A stretch of 64,000 nucleotides of DNA from Mesorhizobium sp. CU3 (GTDB taxonomy: Bacteria; Pseudomonadota; Alphaproteobacteria; Rhizobiales; Rhizobiaceae): contig NZ_VFWX01000008.1 of NCBI RefSeq assembly GCF_006442965.1, positions 224,339-288,338 on the forward strand. Reading direction: 5' to 3'. The notes beneath the pieces are model-generated. The model worked only from the letters and a program-made list of their open reading frames with translations, made no database searches and had not been told where the DNA came from. This document shows, in pieces, positions 19,121 through 29,886 of this stretch. Every line of letters starts with the position of its first letter. Positions within the stretch are counted from its first letter, which is position 1. Made by a program: the position numbers and the translations under genes.

Positions 19121-20079
19121 TTGAGCCCGTATTCGGATGGCGATCGGATGGCACGGTGGAAGCGCATGCGGCGGATATATTCCGTCGGATCGCGCTTCAT
19201 CACCAGCCCACCGTCGGGAATGGTCAGCCAGTCATAGAGCCTGGTCAGCATGAAGCGCAGCGCCGAGCCGCGCGCCAGCATCGGCAGCGCCGCCTTCTCG
19301 TCATCCGAGAGCGGCCGCACCGACTGGTAGCCGGCGAGCAGCGCCGCGCCCTTGGTCAAATTGAAGGAAAAATCCTTCTCGAAGCACCAGGCGTTGAGGC
19401 AGGTGGCGACGTCATAGGCGTAGAGATCGTCGCAGGCGAAATAGAAGTCGATCAGCCCCGACAGCTTCTCGCCAAGGAAGAAGACATTGTCCGGGAACAG
19501 ATCAGCATGGATGATGCCTTGCGGCAGGCCGGCGGGCCAGTTGCGCTCGAAGTCGGCGAAATCGGCATCGACCTCGGCCGCAAGTCCCGGCTCGACCTCG
19601 TCGGCGCGAGCACGAGCGGCGTCCCACAGCTTTCGCCAGCCGTCGATGGCCAACGCATTCGGGCGCTGCATCGCAAAATCCCGGCCGGCGAGATGGAGCT
19701 CGGCCAGCGCCTTGCCGACCTCGCCGCAATGCGCGGCGGTCGGGCGCCTCAGCGACAGGCCTTCGAGGAAGGTGATGATGACGGCGGGCCGCCCGGCAAG
19801 CGTGCCGATGACGGCGCCGTCATGCGCGGTGACCGGCAGCGGGCAGGAAATCCCCTTTCGCGCCAGATGGCCCATCAAGCCGAGAAAGAAAGGCAGATCG
19901 GCCTTGTCGACCCGCTTCTCGTAGAGCGTGAGGATGTAGGAGCCGGTCGAGGCATGGACGAGGAAATTGGAATTCTCGGTGCCTTCGGCGATGCCCTTGT
20001 AGGACAGGAGCTCGCCGACCGGATAGGCCTTCAGGAACGCGCTGAGTTCGTTCTCGTTGACGTCGGTATAGACGGCCAT
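19117..20079 (-). CDS. thrB: Homoserine kinase (ThrB2 type)
   Basis: 320-aa ATP-dependent homoserine kinase of the choline-kinase/APH fold, the type used by rhizobia and pseudomonads instead of the GHMP enzyme of E. coli. The start MAVYTDV is characteristic; the catalytic loop is [11 protein letters not shown] and the metal-binding Asp is in [11 protein letters not shown]. It makes the substrate of ThrC (8720-10117). It lies between ispH (6-bp gap) and rnhA (4-bp overlap), a conserved rhizobial order. Confidence 0.96.
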   Translation of the reverse strand: MAVYTDVNENELSAFLKAYPVGELLSYKGIAEGTENSNFLVHASTGSYILTLYEKRVDKADLPFFLGLMGHLARKGISCPLPVTAHDGAVIGTLAGRPAVIITFLEGLSLRRPTAAHCGEVGKALAELHLAGRDFAMQRPNALAIDGWRKLWDAARARADEVEPGLAAEVDADFADFERNWPAGLPQGIIHADLFPDNVFFLGEKLSGLIDFYFACDDLYAYDVATCLNAWCFEKDFSFNLTKGAALLAGYQSVRPLSDDEKAALPMLARGSALRFMLTRLYDWLTIPDGGLVMKRDPTEYIRRMRFHRAIRSPSEYGLK

Positions 20080-20085
20080 GCGGGC

Positions 20086-21090
20086 TCACGCGGCTCCGTT
20101 GACGAAGGCCATGTCGGCCGCCGTCAGTTCGACATCGCGCAGCACCCGCATCACCGGAAAATCCTCCGTCTCGGTGGCCGTGATGGCCAGGTCGATGGTG
20201 ACGTCGAAGCGCTGCCGGAAGGCGTCGATGATCTCGTCGACGATGATCTCCGGCGCCGAGGCGCCGGCCGACAGGCCAAGCGTCGAAATCCCGCCGATCT
20301 CATCCCACGGAATTTCCGCGGCCCGCTGCACGAGAAGCGACATCGCGGCGCCCGCGCGCTCCGCCACTTCGACAAGGCGGCGCGAATTCGAGGAATTGGG
20401 CGCGCCGACGATGAGGAAAAGGTCGGCGCCGGCCGCCGTTTCCTTCACCGCTTCCTGGCGGTTGGTGGTTGCGTAGCAGATCGATTCGGCCGCCGGCGCC
20501 TGCATAGCGGGAAAACGCTCCTGCAGCGCGCGGATGATGCCGGCCGTATCCTCCACCGACAGCGTGGTCTGGGTGACGAAGCCAAGCGCCTTGGGATCGG
20601 CCGGCTCGAGCTTCGCCGCATCCGCCTCGGTCTCGACCAGGGTGACGGCGCCTTCCGGCAACTGCCCCATGGTGCCGATCACCTCGGGATGACCGGCATG
20701 GCCGATCAAGAGCACATGGCGGCCGAGCCGCTGGTGGCGCATGGCCTGCTTGTGCACTTTCGACACCAGCGGACAGGTGGCGTCGAGATAGAAAAGCTCA
20801 CGCGCCTGGGCATCCGCCGGCACCGATTTCGGCACGCCATGAGCGGAAAACACGACAGGGCTTTGCCGATGCTCCGGCGGGATCTCGGAGAGTTCCTCGA
20901 TGAACACGGCGCCCAGGCTCTGCAGGCCCTCGACAACATACCGGTTGTGCACGATCTCGTGGCGGACATAGACCGGCGCGCCGTATTTCTTCAGCGCCAG
21001 CACGACGATCTGGATGGCGCGGTCGACGCCGGCGCAGAAGCCGCGCGGCTGGCAGAGCCGGATTGTCAGCGGTGGCTTTTTCTCAGTCAT
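20086..21090 (-). CDS. ispH: 4-hydroxy-3-methylbut-2-enyl diphosphate reductase
   Basis: Last enzyme of the MEP pathway, making IPP and DMAPP with a 4Fe-4S cluster. 334 aa from ATG 21090. Cluster cysteines are in [24 protein letters not shown] and [10 protein letters not shown]. The substrate-binding Glu and Ser/Asn residues lie in the usual [11 protein letters not shown] motif. Dxs, the first enzyme of the pathway, is encoded at 38564-40471. First gene of the tight ispH-thrB-rnhA run. Confidence 0.97.
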   Translation of the reverse strand: MTEKKPPLTIRLCQPRGFCAGVDRAIQIVVLALKKYGAPVYVRHEIVHNRYVVEGLQSLGAVFIEELSEIPPEHRQSPVVFSAHGVPKSVPADAQARELFYLDATCPLVSKVHKQAMRHQRLGRHVLLIGHAGHPEVIGTMGQLPEGAVTLVETEADAAKLEPADPKALGFVTQTTLSVEDTAGIIRALQERFPAMQAPAAESICYATTNRQEAVKETAAGADLFLIVGAPNSSNSRRLVEVAERAGAAMSLLVQRAAEIPWDEIGGISTLGLSAGASAPEIIVDEIIDAFRQRFDVTIDLAITATETEDFPVMRVLRDVELTAADMAFVNGAA

Positions 21091-21167
21091 CAAATGCGGG
21101 CCGGTTCAGTGGAAAATCCTGTGGCGAAATGAGGTGCGCACCCCTGCCCTGTCAAGAGCAGCGGGCC

Positions 21168-21923
21168 TCACGCTTGTTTCGCCGGACGGCGAAGCCTTAG
21201 GATAAGCACCGCGGCAAGGGCCGCCGCCAGCCCATACCAGGTCACCGCATATTGCAGATGGTTGTTGGGCAGGTCGATGATGGTGACGCCGCCGACCGGC
21301 AGGCCGCCGGGATTGGGCGTCTTGTCGGCATCGATGAAGAACGGCACCAGCAAGAAGCCTGCCGGCAGGCCGGCAGTCGCCGCCATGACATCGCGGTCCT
21401 TCCAGAAGAAGATGTTCTTTGCGACGTCGTTGTCGGGCAGCATCATTGACGGCTTTGCCGGCAGCGGGTTACGCGCGAGACCGGTCACCGTCACCTGGCC
21501 GGCGACCTCGCCCTTCGGACGCTTGGCCGGATCCTTGAGGTCGTAGGGGACAAAGCCACGATTGACGAGCACGAAGCGGCCGTCATCGAGCTTCAGCGGC
21601 GTGTAGACGTTGAAGCCGCTGTCGCCTTCCCAGGTCGAAAAGAAATGCCGTTCGCCCTGATGCAGGAAGGTGCCGGTCACCGTCACCGGCATGTATTCGA
21701 CATCGTGCGAGGCGGCGAACTCCTTCTCGATATCGGCGAGCGGCAGCGGCGCGGCATGCGTGCGCTTGTCGATGGTCGCGAGCAGGTCTTCCTTCCAATG
21801 CAGGCGCTGCACCTGCCAGGTGCCGAGCCCGAGCAGGATGGCGAACAGCACCAAGCCAAGGCCAAGCAGCAAGGCCGAGCGCGGCCGCGAACGGCCTGCG
21901 CCTGCAACGATCGTATCGCTCAT
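21168..21923 (-). CDS. surf1: SURF1 family cytochrome c oxidase assembly protein
   Basis: 251-aa inner-membrane protein that helps insert heme a into subunit I of aa3 oxidases. Two membrane helices flank a periplasmic domain: residues about 17-37 (LLLGLGLVLFAILLGLGTWQ) and the C-terminus (YGLAAALAAVLIL). The hallmark GTWQVQRLHWKEDL and the second-helix start HLQYAVTWYGLA are present. The start ATG 21923 overlaps the stop of the DUF983 gene by four bases; longer readings run into that gene. Confidence 0.95.
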   Translation of the reverse strand: MSDTIVAGAGRSRPRSALLLGLGLVLFAILLGLGTWQVQRLHWKEDLLATIDKRTHAAPLPLADIEKEFAASHDVEYMPVTVTGTFLHQGERHFFSTWEGDSGFNVYTPLKLDDGRFVLVNRGFVPYDLKDPAKRPKGEVAGQVTVTGLARNPLPAKPSMMLPDNDVAKNIFFWKDRDVMAATAGLPAGFLLVPFFIDADKTPNPGGLPVGGVTIIDLPNNHLQYAVTWYGLAAALAAVLILRLRRPAKQA

Positions 21924-22306
21924 TGGCCGGTGTCCAGCCTGCCTTCGGCGGCTTTCTTGGAATATTGCAAGGTGATCAGCACGCCCTTGATCAGACGCAG
22001 CGCCGTCAGGCAAAGTACCAGCGCCAGCGGCAGCCAGATGAGGAAATGCAGCCAGAGCGGCGGGCTGAGCGCGACTTCCATCCACAGTGCCAAGCCGACG
22101 ACGATGAAGCCGATGATCAGGATGACGAAGACCGCAGGGCCGTCGCCGGCATCGGCGAAGGAATAGTCGAGACCGCAATTGTAGCAACGCTTGCCGACGG
22201 TGAGGAACCCGGAGAACAGCTTGCCCTCGCCGCAGCGCGGGCAGCGTCCGTGCAGGCCGGCCGAGATCGGGTCGATGGGTGGCCAGATCGCCTTGTCGTC
22301 GCTCAT
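21920..22306 (-). CDS. DUF983 family membrane protein
   Basis: 128-aa protein with two CxxC pairs near the N-terminus (RCPRCGEGKLF and RCYNCGLDY), probably a small zinc ribbon, followed by two membrane helices (about 55-76 and 84-105). Members sit beside cytochrome oxidase genes in many alphaproteobacteria, as here, which suggests a part in oxidase assembly, but no activity is established. It overlaps surf1 and the L,D-transpeptidase gene by four bases on each side. Confidence 0.88.
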   Translation of the reverse strand: MSDDKAIWPPIDPISAGLHGRCPRCGEGKLFSGFLTVGKRCYNCGLDYSFADAGDGPAVFVILIIGFIVVGLALWMEVALSPPLWLHFLIWLPLALVLCLTALRLIKGVLITLQYSKKAAEGRLDTGQ

Positions 22307-22809
22307 CTCACAATCTCGATCGGTGTGCCGTCGGCCACCATTGTCCAGATTTCATCCATGTCGGAATCCGTAACCGCAACGCAGCCGTCGGTCCAGTCGA
22401 CCAATTGAAGCAGCCGGCCCATCCAGCCGAAACCGTTCGGCTGGCCATGGATCATGATAAAGCCGCCGGGATGGACGCCGCGCGACTTTGCCGCCGCGAT
22501 GTCATCGGCGTTTGGATAGGAGATATGGATCGACCGGTGCGCGACGCTGTTGGGATTGCGCCAGTCGAGCACATAGCGCCCTTCCGGCGTTCGCTCGTCG
22601 CCTTCCTGTTGTTTATGACCGATCGGGGCGCCGCCGAGCGCGATGCCGTAGCTGCGCAGGATCTTGCCTGCGCCGATCAGTTGCAGCTGCCGTTGCGACT
22701 TCTCGACCCGCACCAGGTCGACCTTCTGCCGAGGCGGCCCATTGCGTTCGAGCAGCGGGACCGTCGCGATCAGATACGCGCAGATGGTCAGGGAAATTTT
22801 CGCCCACAT
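22303..22809 (-). CDS. L,D-transpeptidase (YkuD) family protein
   Basis: 168-aa protein with an N-terminal hydrophobic segment (signal or anchor, about 4-20) and a YkuD catalytic domain. The active-site region has IMIHGQPNG and, 16 residues later, WTDGCVAVTDSDMDEIW with the catalytic Cys; the usual SHGC is TDGC. Such enzymes cross-link peptidoglycan stem peptides or attach proteins to them in the periplasm. Its stop overlaps the DUF983 start by ATGA, so it is coupled to oxidase-assembly genes although its function looks unrelated. Confidence 0.87.
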   Translation of the reverse strand: MWAKISLTICAYLIATVPLLERNGPPRQKVDLVRVEKSQRQLQLIGAGKILRSYGIALGGAPIGHKQQEGDERTPEGRYVLDWRNPNSVAHRSIHISYPNADDIAAAKSRGVHPGGFIMIHGQPNGFGWMGRLLQLVDWTDGCVAVTDSDMDEIWTMVADGTPIEIVR

Positions 22810-22815
22810 TGGTTT

Positions 22816-22910
22816 GAGCGGTTCGCCGTTTCACGGAAACGGCGAACCGCTCTATCTCCTTTTTACGCAATTCCGGACGGAAAACCGCTTCACACTTTTC
22901 CTGGAATTGC
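22816..22910. repeat. Two adjacent palindromes upstream of the L,D-transpeptidase gene
   Basis: The first, 22816-22852, is a perfect 17-bp stem (arms start GAGCGGTTCGCC) around a 3-nt loop. The second, 22867-22910, has arms GCAATTCC and GGAATTGC around GGACGGAAAACCGCTT-type sequence. Both are of the type repeated through Mesorhizobium genomes. They fill much of the 228-bp gap between ctaE and the next gene, and the first could act as a strong terminator or processing barrier. Confidence 0.8.
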
Positions 22911-23037
22911 TTCAGCGATGGCCAGCCATTGCGCCCAAAAGAAGAAGGCGGCGCGCGTCGCTGCGGCCGCCTTCGAAACTCCTGAAAAAATGCTGAAAGC
23001 AAACTCCGGAAAAACCGCTGCGCGCTTTCCCGGTTTA

Positions 23038-23919
23038 TCAGTGGCCCTCGATCAGCGCGCCGGTCGAGCCCCAGACATAGATGGCGCTGAACAGGAACAG
23101 CCAGACCACGTCGACGAAGTGCCAGTACCAGGCCGCCGCCTCGAAGCCGAAATGCTGCTTCGGGGTGAAGTCGCCCTTCCAGGCGCGCACCAGGCAGACC
23201 AGCAGGAAGATGGTGCCGATGATGACGTGGAAGCCGTGGAAGCCTGTCGCCATGAAGAAGGTGGCGCCGTAAATGGAATCCTTGAAGCCGAACGGCGCGT
23301 GCATGTATTCGTAGGCCTGCACCATGGTGAAGAGCATGCCGAGGCCGACGGTCAGCACCAGGCCGTTGATCAGGCCCTTGCGGTCGCCGTGAAGCAGCGC
23401 ATGGTGCGCCCAGGTCACCGTCGTGCCCGACAGAAGCAGGATGATGGTGTTGTAGAGCGGTAGGTGGAAGGGGTCGAGGACCTCGAGACCCTTCGGCGGC
23501 CAGACGCCGCCGGTGAAGGCGGTGCGGGCATACTGGATCTGCTCGCTAGGGAACAGGCTGGCGTCGAAATAGGCCCAGAACCAGGCGACGAAGAACATCA
23601 CCTCGGAGGCGATGAACATGATCATGCCGTAGCGCAGGTGCAGCGACACGACGCGCGTGTGGTGCCCCTCATGCGCTTCCTTGATGGTGTCCGACCACCA
23701 GGCGAACATCGTATAGAGCACGATGATCAGGCCGATGAAGAACAGCCACGGATTGGCGATGTTGTGGCCGAAGATCGGGAAGTTGCCGGCCTTCAGATAC
23801 TGCATCAAGGCGACGCCGCCGATGGCCATGACCAGAGCGCCGATCGAGCCCAGGAACGGCCAGGGGCTCGGGTTGACGAGATGGTAGTCGTGTTGTGGTT
23901 TTGCGTGCGCGTCTGCCAT
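23038..23919 (-). CDS. ctaE: Cytochrome c oxidase subunit III
   Basis: 293-aa subunit III of the aa3-type oxidase, an inner-membrane protein with seven helices that stabilises the catalytic core. Recognisable blocks are [16 protein letters not shown] at the N-terminus, [19 protein letters not shown], and the C-terminal [19 protein letters not shown]. It starts one base after the ctaG stop. Downstream lie two palindromic repeats. Confidence 0.97.
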   Translation of the reverse strand: MADAHAKPQHDYHLVNPSPWPFLGSIGALVMAIGGVALMQYLKAGNFPIFGHNIANPWLFFIGLIIVLYTMFAWWSDTIKEAHEGHHTRVVSLHLRYGMIMFIASEVMFFVAWFWAYFDASLFPSEQIQYARTAFTGGVWPPKGLEVLDPFHLPLYNTIILLLSGTTVTWAHHALLHGDRKGLINGLVLTVGLGMLFTMVQAYEYMHAPFGFKDSIYGATFFMATGFHGFHVIIGTIFLLVCLVRAWKGDFTPKQHFGFEAAAWYWHFVDVVWLFLFSAIYVWGSTGALIEGH

Positions 23920-23920
23920 A

Positions 23921-24547
23921 TCAACCCCCGAGGCTTGCTTCGGAATTGGAAATTTTGTTGGTGCCGCCGGCGGCGGGCGCGGACGAGGCCACCGGCTGTT
24001 TCTTTTCGACCGGGAACATCGTGTAGGACAGGGTGATGGTCTTCAAGTCCTTGAGTTCCGGGACGTTGACGATGTCGGGATCGACGTAGAAGACGACCGG
24101 CATGTCCAGCGTCTCGCCGGGCTTCAGCGTCGTGTCGGTGAAGCAGAAGCACTCCACCTTGTTGAAATAGGCGCCGGCCATCTCGGGCTGCACGTTGAAC
24201 GAGGCGCGGCCGGTGATCGGCGTATCGAACTTGTTGGTGGCGCTGTAATGCGCCTGCGCCGTTGCGCCGATCTTGATCGTGACCGAGCGGGCAACCGGCT
24301 CGAACTGCCACGGGATGCCGTTGGTGTTGGCGTCGAAGCGGATGGTGAGTTCGCGGTCGAGCACGCGGCCGGCATATTGCCTTTCGGCGCGTTGCGTGGT
24401 GCCGCCATAGCCGGTCACCTGGCAAAACATCTTGTAGAGCGGCACCGCGGCATAGGCCATGCCGACCATGCCGGTGAAAAAGGCCAGACAGACGGCGGCG
24501 ACGATGCCGTTGTTGACCTTGCGGGGCGTGCTCGTCTTGCCGCTCAT
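23921..24547 (-). CDS. ctaG: Cytochrome c oxidase assembly protein Cox11/CtaG
   Basis: 208-aa membrane-anchored copper chaperone that delivers Cu to the CuB site of subunit I. One N-terminal helix (about 15-35), then a periplasmic immunoglobulin-like domain. The copper-binding pair is in ECFCFTDT, and [15 protein letters not shown] holds the third conserved Cys near the membrane. ATG 24547 overlaps the stop of the small upstream gene by one base (TGATG). Confidence 0.96.
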   Translation of the reverse strand: MSGKTSTPRKVNNGIVAAVCLAFFTGMVGMAYAAVPLYKMFCQVTGYGGTTQRAERQYAGRVLDRELTIRFDANTNGIPWQFEPVARSVTIKIGATAQAHYSATNKFDTPITGRASFNVQPEMAGAYFNKVECFCFTDTTLKPGETLDMPVVFYVDPDIVNVPELKDLKTITLSYTMFPVEKKQPVASSAPAAGGTNKISNSEASLGG

Positions 24548-24738
24548 CAGCCGCCTCCCAGCAGGCCGGAGCCGGTGATGCTGTTGCCATGGTGGCCGAA
24601 GCGCACGATGGTGACGGCATAGAAGATGGCGACAAGCACCGCCAGCGCCACGCCGATGGCGATGGAGCGGTTGCGGCGCGCCTTCTGCTGGCGTTCCGTC
24701 AGCGTCACCAGTTCGAGCTTCTTGTCGGCCACGATCAT
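24547..24738 (-). CDS. Small single-helix protein of the cox operon (CoxF-like)
   Basis: 63-aa protein: a charged N-terminus ([19 protein letters not shown]) and one membrane helix (about 26-46, [20 protein letters not shown]). A short protein of this layout lies between ctaB and ctaG in many rhizobia and is annotated CoxF. Its role is unknown; it may be an accessory oxidase subunit or assembly factor. It overlaps ctaB by four bases and ctaG by one, so it is clearly translated in series with them. Confidence 0.85.
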   Translation of the reverse strand: MIVADKKLELVTLTERQQKARRNRSIAIGVALAVLVAIFYAVTIVRFGHHGNSITGSGLLGGG

Positions 24739-25679
24739 GCACCCCCCATCATCAGGGCGCGCCCGACCACGCTGTCGACGAGATAGGCGGCGAAAATGGC
24801 GAAGAGATAGAGCAGCGAATAGGCAAACAGCGCCTTGGCCGGCTTCATCGCGCGATCGTCGTCGCGCATGCGCAGCACCTTCCACGCGTACCAGACGAAG
24901 CCAAGACCGAGCAGGGCGGAAACCGCGCCATAGCCGACCGTGGTGTAGCCGAGCGCCCAAGGCAGCACGCCGATGGGCGCCAGGATCAGCGCATAGGCGA
25001 AAATCTGCCGGCGCGTCGAGGCCTCTCCGGCGACGTTCGGCATCATAGGGATGCCGGCGCGGGCATAATCATCAGACTTGAACAAAGCGAGCGCCCAGAA
25101 ATGCGGCGGCGTCCACAGGAAGATGATCAGGAACAGGATGACGCTTTCGAGGCTGACCGATCCGGTCGCCGCGGCCCAGCCGATCACCGGCGGGATGGCG
25201 CCGGCGGCGCCGCCGATGACGATGTTCTGCGGCGTCCAGCGCTTCAGCCACATCGTGTAGATGACGGCGTAGAAGAAGATTGTGAAGGCAAGCAGCGATG
25301 CCGACAGCCAGTTGACCAGTACGCCCAGCGTCATCACCGACAGCGCCGACAGTACAAGGCCGAAGCCCAGCGCTTCGCCCGGCGAGACGCGACCGGCCGG
25401 CACGGGGCGGCTGGCGGTCCTGGTCATCACCGCGTCGATGTCGGCGTCGTACCACATGTTGAGCGCGCCCGAGGCGCCGGCGCCGATGGCGATCGCCAAA
25501 ATCGCGACGACCGCGATCAGCGGGTTGATGGCGACGGGCGCCGCGACCAGGCCGACAAAGGCGGTGAAGACGACCAGCGACATGACGCGTGGCTTCAGCA
25601 GGGCAAAGAAATCGCCCGCGGTCGCTTCCGAGATGCGAAAGCCCGCGTCCTCCATCAATCTGTCGTCGGCAAGGGCCAT
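24735..25679 (-). CDS. ctaB: Protoheme IX farnesyltransferase (heme O synthase)
   Basis: 314-aa membrane enzyme that adds a farnesyl group to heme B, giving heme O, the precursor of heme A for the oxidase. UbiA-type polyprenyltransferase with about nine helices. The Mg-prenyl-diphosphate motif is [15 protein letters not shown] and the second conserved block is [11 protein letters not shown]. It lies 73 bp after ctaD in the same operon. Confidence 0.97.
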   Translation of the reverse strand: MALADDRLMEDAGFRISEATAGDFFALLKPRVMSLVVFTAFVGLVAAPVAINPLIAVVAILAIAIGAGASGALNMWYDADIDAVMTRTASRPVPAGRVSPGEALGFGLVLSALSVMTLGVLVNWLSASLLAFTIFFYAVIYTMWLKRWTPQNIVIGGAAGAIPPVIGWAAATGSVSLESVILFLIIFLWTPPHFWALALFKSDDYARAGIPMMPNVAGEASTRRQIFAYALILAPIGVLPWALGYTTVGYGAVSALLGLGFVWYAWKVLRMRDDDRAMKPAKALFAYSLLYLFAIFAAYLVDSVVGRALMMGGA

Positions 25680-25752
25680 GCGTACTTAACGTCCATTATT
25701 CCGTTGGCCAAGACCGCCGGCAGGCCGGCGGTCCCGTAGTTCAGGCAGTCGC

Positions 25753-27420
<1,668 letters not shown>

Positions 27421-27443
27421 CTAATTCTTGCTAACCCGCGGCA

Positions 27444-28328
27444 TCAGTTGCCGGCGGCCGCTACCTTGTTGGTACCGTCGATCTCGGCCATCAGCGCCTT
27501 GTTGGCACCGGGCACGTCGGTCTTGGCCGTCTCCAGCCAGGTCTTGAATTGCGCATCGGAGACGACCCGGATCGCGATCGGCATGAAGGCATGGTCCTTG
27601 CCGCAGAGCTGCGAGCACTGACCGTAGAAGAGGCCTTCCTTCTCCGCCTTGAACCAGGTCTCGTTGGTGCGGCCCGGCACGGCGTCGATCTTGAAGCCGA
27701 AGGACGGCATGGCAAACGAATGGATCACGTCGGTCGCCGTAACCAGCACGCGAGTCATGGTGTTGACCGGCACGACCAGTTCATTGTCGACCGCGAGCAG
27801 GCGTGGGTAGAGGTTGCGGTCTTCCTTGCCGGCCTTGGCGCGGTCGGCGTCCTGGAGGATCGCCGAATTGAAGGAGAAGGTCTTGTCGACCTGGTACTCG
27901 TAGTCCCAGTTCCACTGGTTGCCGGTCGCCTTGACGGTGAGCTTGGCTTCTTCCGGCGGCGTGTACTGCGCGGTAAGCAGCTGGAAGGACGGGATGGCGA
28001 TCAAAAGCAGCACAAGCACCGGACCAACGGTCCAGATCACTTCGATCAGCGTATTGTGGCTGGTCTTGGACGGCACCGGGTTGACGCTGGCGCGGAAGCG
28101 CAGGACGCAAATGGCAAGCAGCACCAGCACCAGGATGGTGATCGGGACGATGAACCACATGGTGTAGTTCCCGAACCGCTCGATCTGCCGCATCATGTCG
28201 GTCGCCGGCGCCTGGAAGGTCATCTCCCATGGGCGCGGCTGGTCGGCGTGGGCCGCAACGCCGGAGAAGAGCACGGCCGAAGCGGCCGTACCTGCCAAGA
28301 ATTTCGCGCTTGCCAGGAATTTCCTCAT
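27444..28328 (-). CDS. ctaC: Cytochrome c oxidase subunit II
   Basis: 294-aa subunit II, which takes electrons from cytochrome c through the binuclear CuA centre. Signal peptide (about 1-30), two membrane helices, then a periplasmic cupredoxin domain. The CuA motif is YGQCSQLCGKDHAFMPI with its two Cys, His and Met. ATG 28328 gives the signal peptide directly; a GTG further upstream would add 14 residues without need. First gene of the cta operon, 38 bp before ctaD. Confidence 0.97.
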   Translation of the reverse strand: MRKFLASAKFLAGTAASAVLFSGVAAHADQPRPWEMTFQAPATDMMRQIERFGNYTMWFIVPITILVLVLLAICVLRFRASVNPVPSKTSHNTLIEVIWTVGPVLVLLLIAIPSFQLLTAQYTPPEEAKLTVKATGNQWNWDYEYQVDKTFSFNSAILQDADRAKAGKEDRNLYPRLLAVDNELVVPVNTMTRVLVTATDVIHSFAMPSFGFKIDAVPGRTNETWFKAEKEGLFYGQCSQLCGKDHAFMPIAIRVVSDAQFKTWLETAKTDVPGANKALMAEIDGTNKVAAAGN

Positions 28329-28658
28329 CGCCCTCTCGTCTCCCACTTCCCGCGACCCTGGTCGCACCAATAAAGGACGATGCCAGGATTGGGAATCCCG
28401 GTCTGTCCCTAGGCTGGTTCAAACCATACTCTATTTCCCTCCGCAAGGAAGGAGCGGACGAAACCGTGCGGCATTTTTGCGCGCAGCCGAAAGGCCGTCC
28501 CGAGCCGTAGCGATGCGACATGACGGATGGTCGCAATTCGGGCGAATTTACTTAGGAAAAGCGCGGAATTGCCGGTATCGGGGCGGCCCGGCGACGGTCT
28601 CGTCCTTTACTTGGCCCGGGCGCAGCTTAAAGTGCCGTGATTCGCTAATGGAGCCGTT
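28329..28658. other. Intergenic region between divergent ctaC and ialB
   Basis: 330 bp with no convincing gene. It must hold the promoters of the cta operon (minus strand) and of the IalB gene (plus strand), but I cannot identify -35/-10 pairs with confidence. GGAG at 28650-28653 is a good ribosome binding site for the IalB gene, and a GANTC site (GATTC) lies just before it. A small GGATT/AATCC hairpin is near 28386. Confidence 0.6.
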
Positions 28659-29198
28659 ATGACTTCCTGGCTTTCGAGAACCCTGGCGAAGGCGGTCCTT
28701 GCCATCGCCTTGCTCGGCGGCGGCATAGCCGTCGGCGCCGCCGCCCCGCCGAACAACGCCACGCCGCCCAGCGGCACGGTGAAGTCGACGCATGGCGCCT
28801 GGTCGATCATCTGCGACACGCCGGCGGGCGCGACCTCCGAACAATGCGTGATGATGCAGAACGTCGTCGCCGAGGACCGCCCGGAGATGGGGCTTTCGGT
28901 GGTGGTGCTGCGCACCGCCGACAACAAGGCCGAGATCCTGCGCGTGCTGGCGCCGCTCGGCGTTTTGTTGCCCAACGGGCTTGGCCTCAATGTCGACGGC
29001 AAGGATATCGGCCGCGCCTATTTCGTGCGCTGCTTCCAGGACGGCTGCTATGCCGAGGTGATCCTCGAAAAGCCGCTGCTCGACACGCTGAAGAGCGGCA
29101 CCTCGGCCACCTTCATCGTCTTCCAGACGCCTGAGGAAGGCATCGGCATCCCCGTCGACCTCAAGGGCTTTGCGGACGGCTTCGCCGCCCTACCTTGA
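28659..29198 (+). CDS. Invasion associated locus B (IalB) family protein
   Basis: 179-aa secreted protein with a signal peptide (about 1-28) and the IalB fold. Conserved blocks: HGAWSIICDTPAG, SEQCVMMQN, PLGVLLPNGLGLNVDG, and RCFQDGCYAEV, with the two Cys pairs expected in the family. In Bartonella IalB is linked to erythrocyte invasion; in rhizobia the members are of unknown function and probably periplasmic or surface proteins. ATG 28659 has GGAG upstream. Confidence 0.9.
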   Translation: MTSWLSRTLAKAVLAIALLGGGIAVGAAAPPNNATPPSGTVKSTHGAWSIICDTPAGATSEQCVMMQNVVAEDRPEMGLSVVVLRTADNKAEILRVLAPLGVLLPNGLGLNVDGKDIGRAYFVRCFQDGCYAEVILEKPLLDTLKSGTSATFIVFQTPEEGIGIPVDLKGFADGFAALP

Positions 29199-29279
29199 TC
29201 TTCCTGGCCCATGCGCCGCCGCCGTTCCTTAACACTCGAGGTCCGGCGCCAAGTGCGCGTCTGGGGACGAGGAGGTTCG

Positions 29280-29747
29280 ATGCGCGCGACTTTATCCGCC
29301 TTCATCGCCGGTCTGACGCTGGCCGGTATGGTTTCGCTTGCCCGGGCCGAAGATAGCGAAATTCTCCAGCAGCCCGACCCGGCGGCAATCCTCGATATCG
29401 CCAAGGGGTTCGGCTCGGCCAGGATGGACAAGGACGACAATGGCGATCCGATGATTTCCGGGCGGGTCGAGGGCGTCAAATACGTGATCTATTTCTATGG
29501 CTGCGAAAACCACGAGAACTGCCAGTCGCTGCAATTCTCGACCGGTTACACCGATCCGCTCACCGCCGAACAGGCCAATGCCTGGAACAGCAAATATCGC
29601 TGGGTGAAGGCCTATTCCGGCGACGGCTCGAACTTCAAGATGGATGTCAGCTTCGCCGGCGGCATCACCAGGGCCAATCTGGAGGAGCAGTTCTCCAACT
29701 GGGACTCGATGGCGGGCAACATCAAGGATTTCCTGAACGACAAGTGA
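29280..29747 (+). CDS. YbjN domain-containing secreted protein
   Basis: 155-aa protein with a signal peptide (1-23, ending LARA-ED) and a YbjN-like domain, a fold related to type III secretion chaperones. Visible blocks are DMNGDP-like DKDDNGDPMISGRVEG, YFYGCENHENCQSLQF and the C-terminal SNWDSMAGNIKDFL. The start ATG 29280 has a strong GAGGAGG seven bases upstream; longer readings from 29211 would bury the signal peptide. Function unknown. Confidence 0.85.
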   Translation: MRATLSAFIAGLTLAGMVSLARAEDSEILQQPDPAAILDIAKGFGSARMDKDDNGDPMISGRVEGVKYVIYFYGCENHENCQSLQFSTGYTDPLTAEQANAWNSKYRWVKAYSGDGSNFKMDVSFAGGITRANLEEQFSNWDSMAGNIKDFLNDK

Positions 29748-29886
29748 TCGCGGAAAGCCGGCATTCGCCGACCTGGTGATGGCGGCATGCCGGCATTCGC
29801 CGGCAGGGCGTCCATCAGCGATTGTCTCGGCGCTGCTTCGCGCCTACATCCCTTGACAACGATTTGTTTCCACGAGTGGACCCGCC

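Noticed and set aside
29853..29881. TTGACA upstream of tldD as a promoter
   Set aside because: The hexamer at 17-bp spacing is GTGGAC, a poor -10, and only five bases separate it from the start codon.
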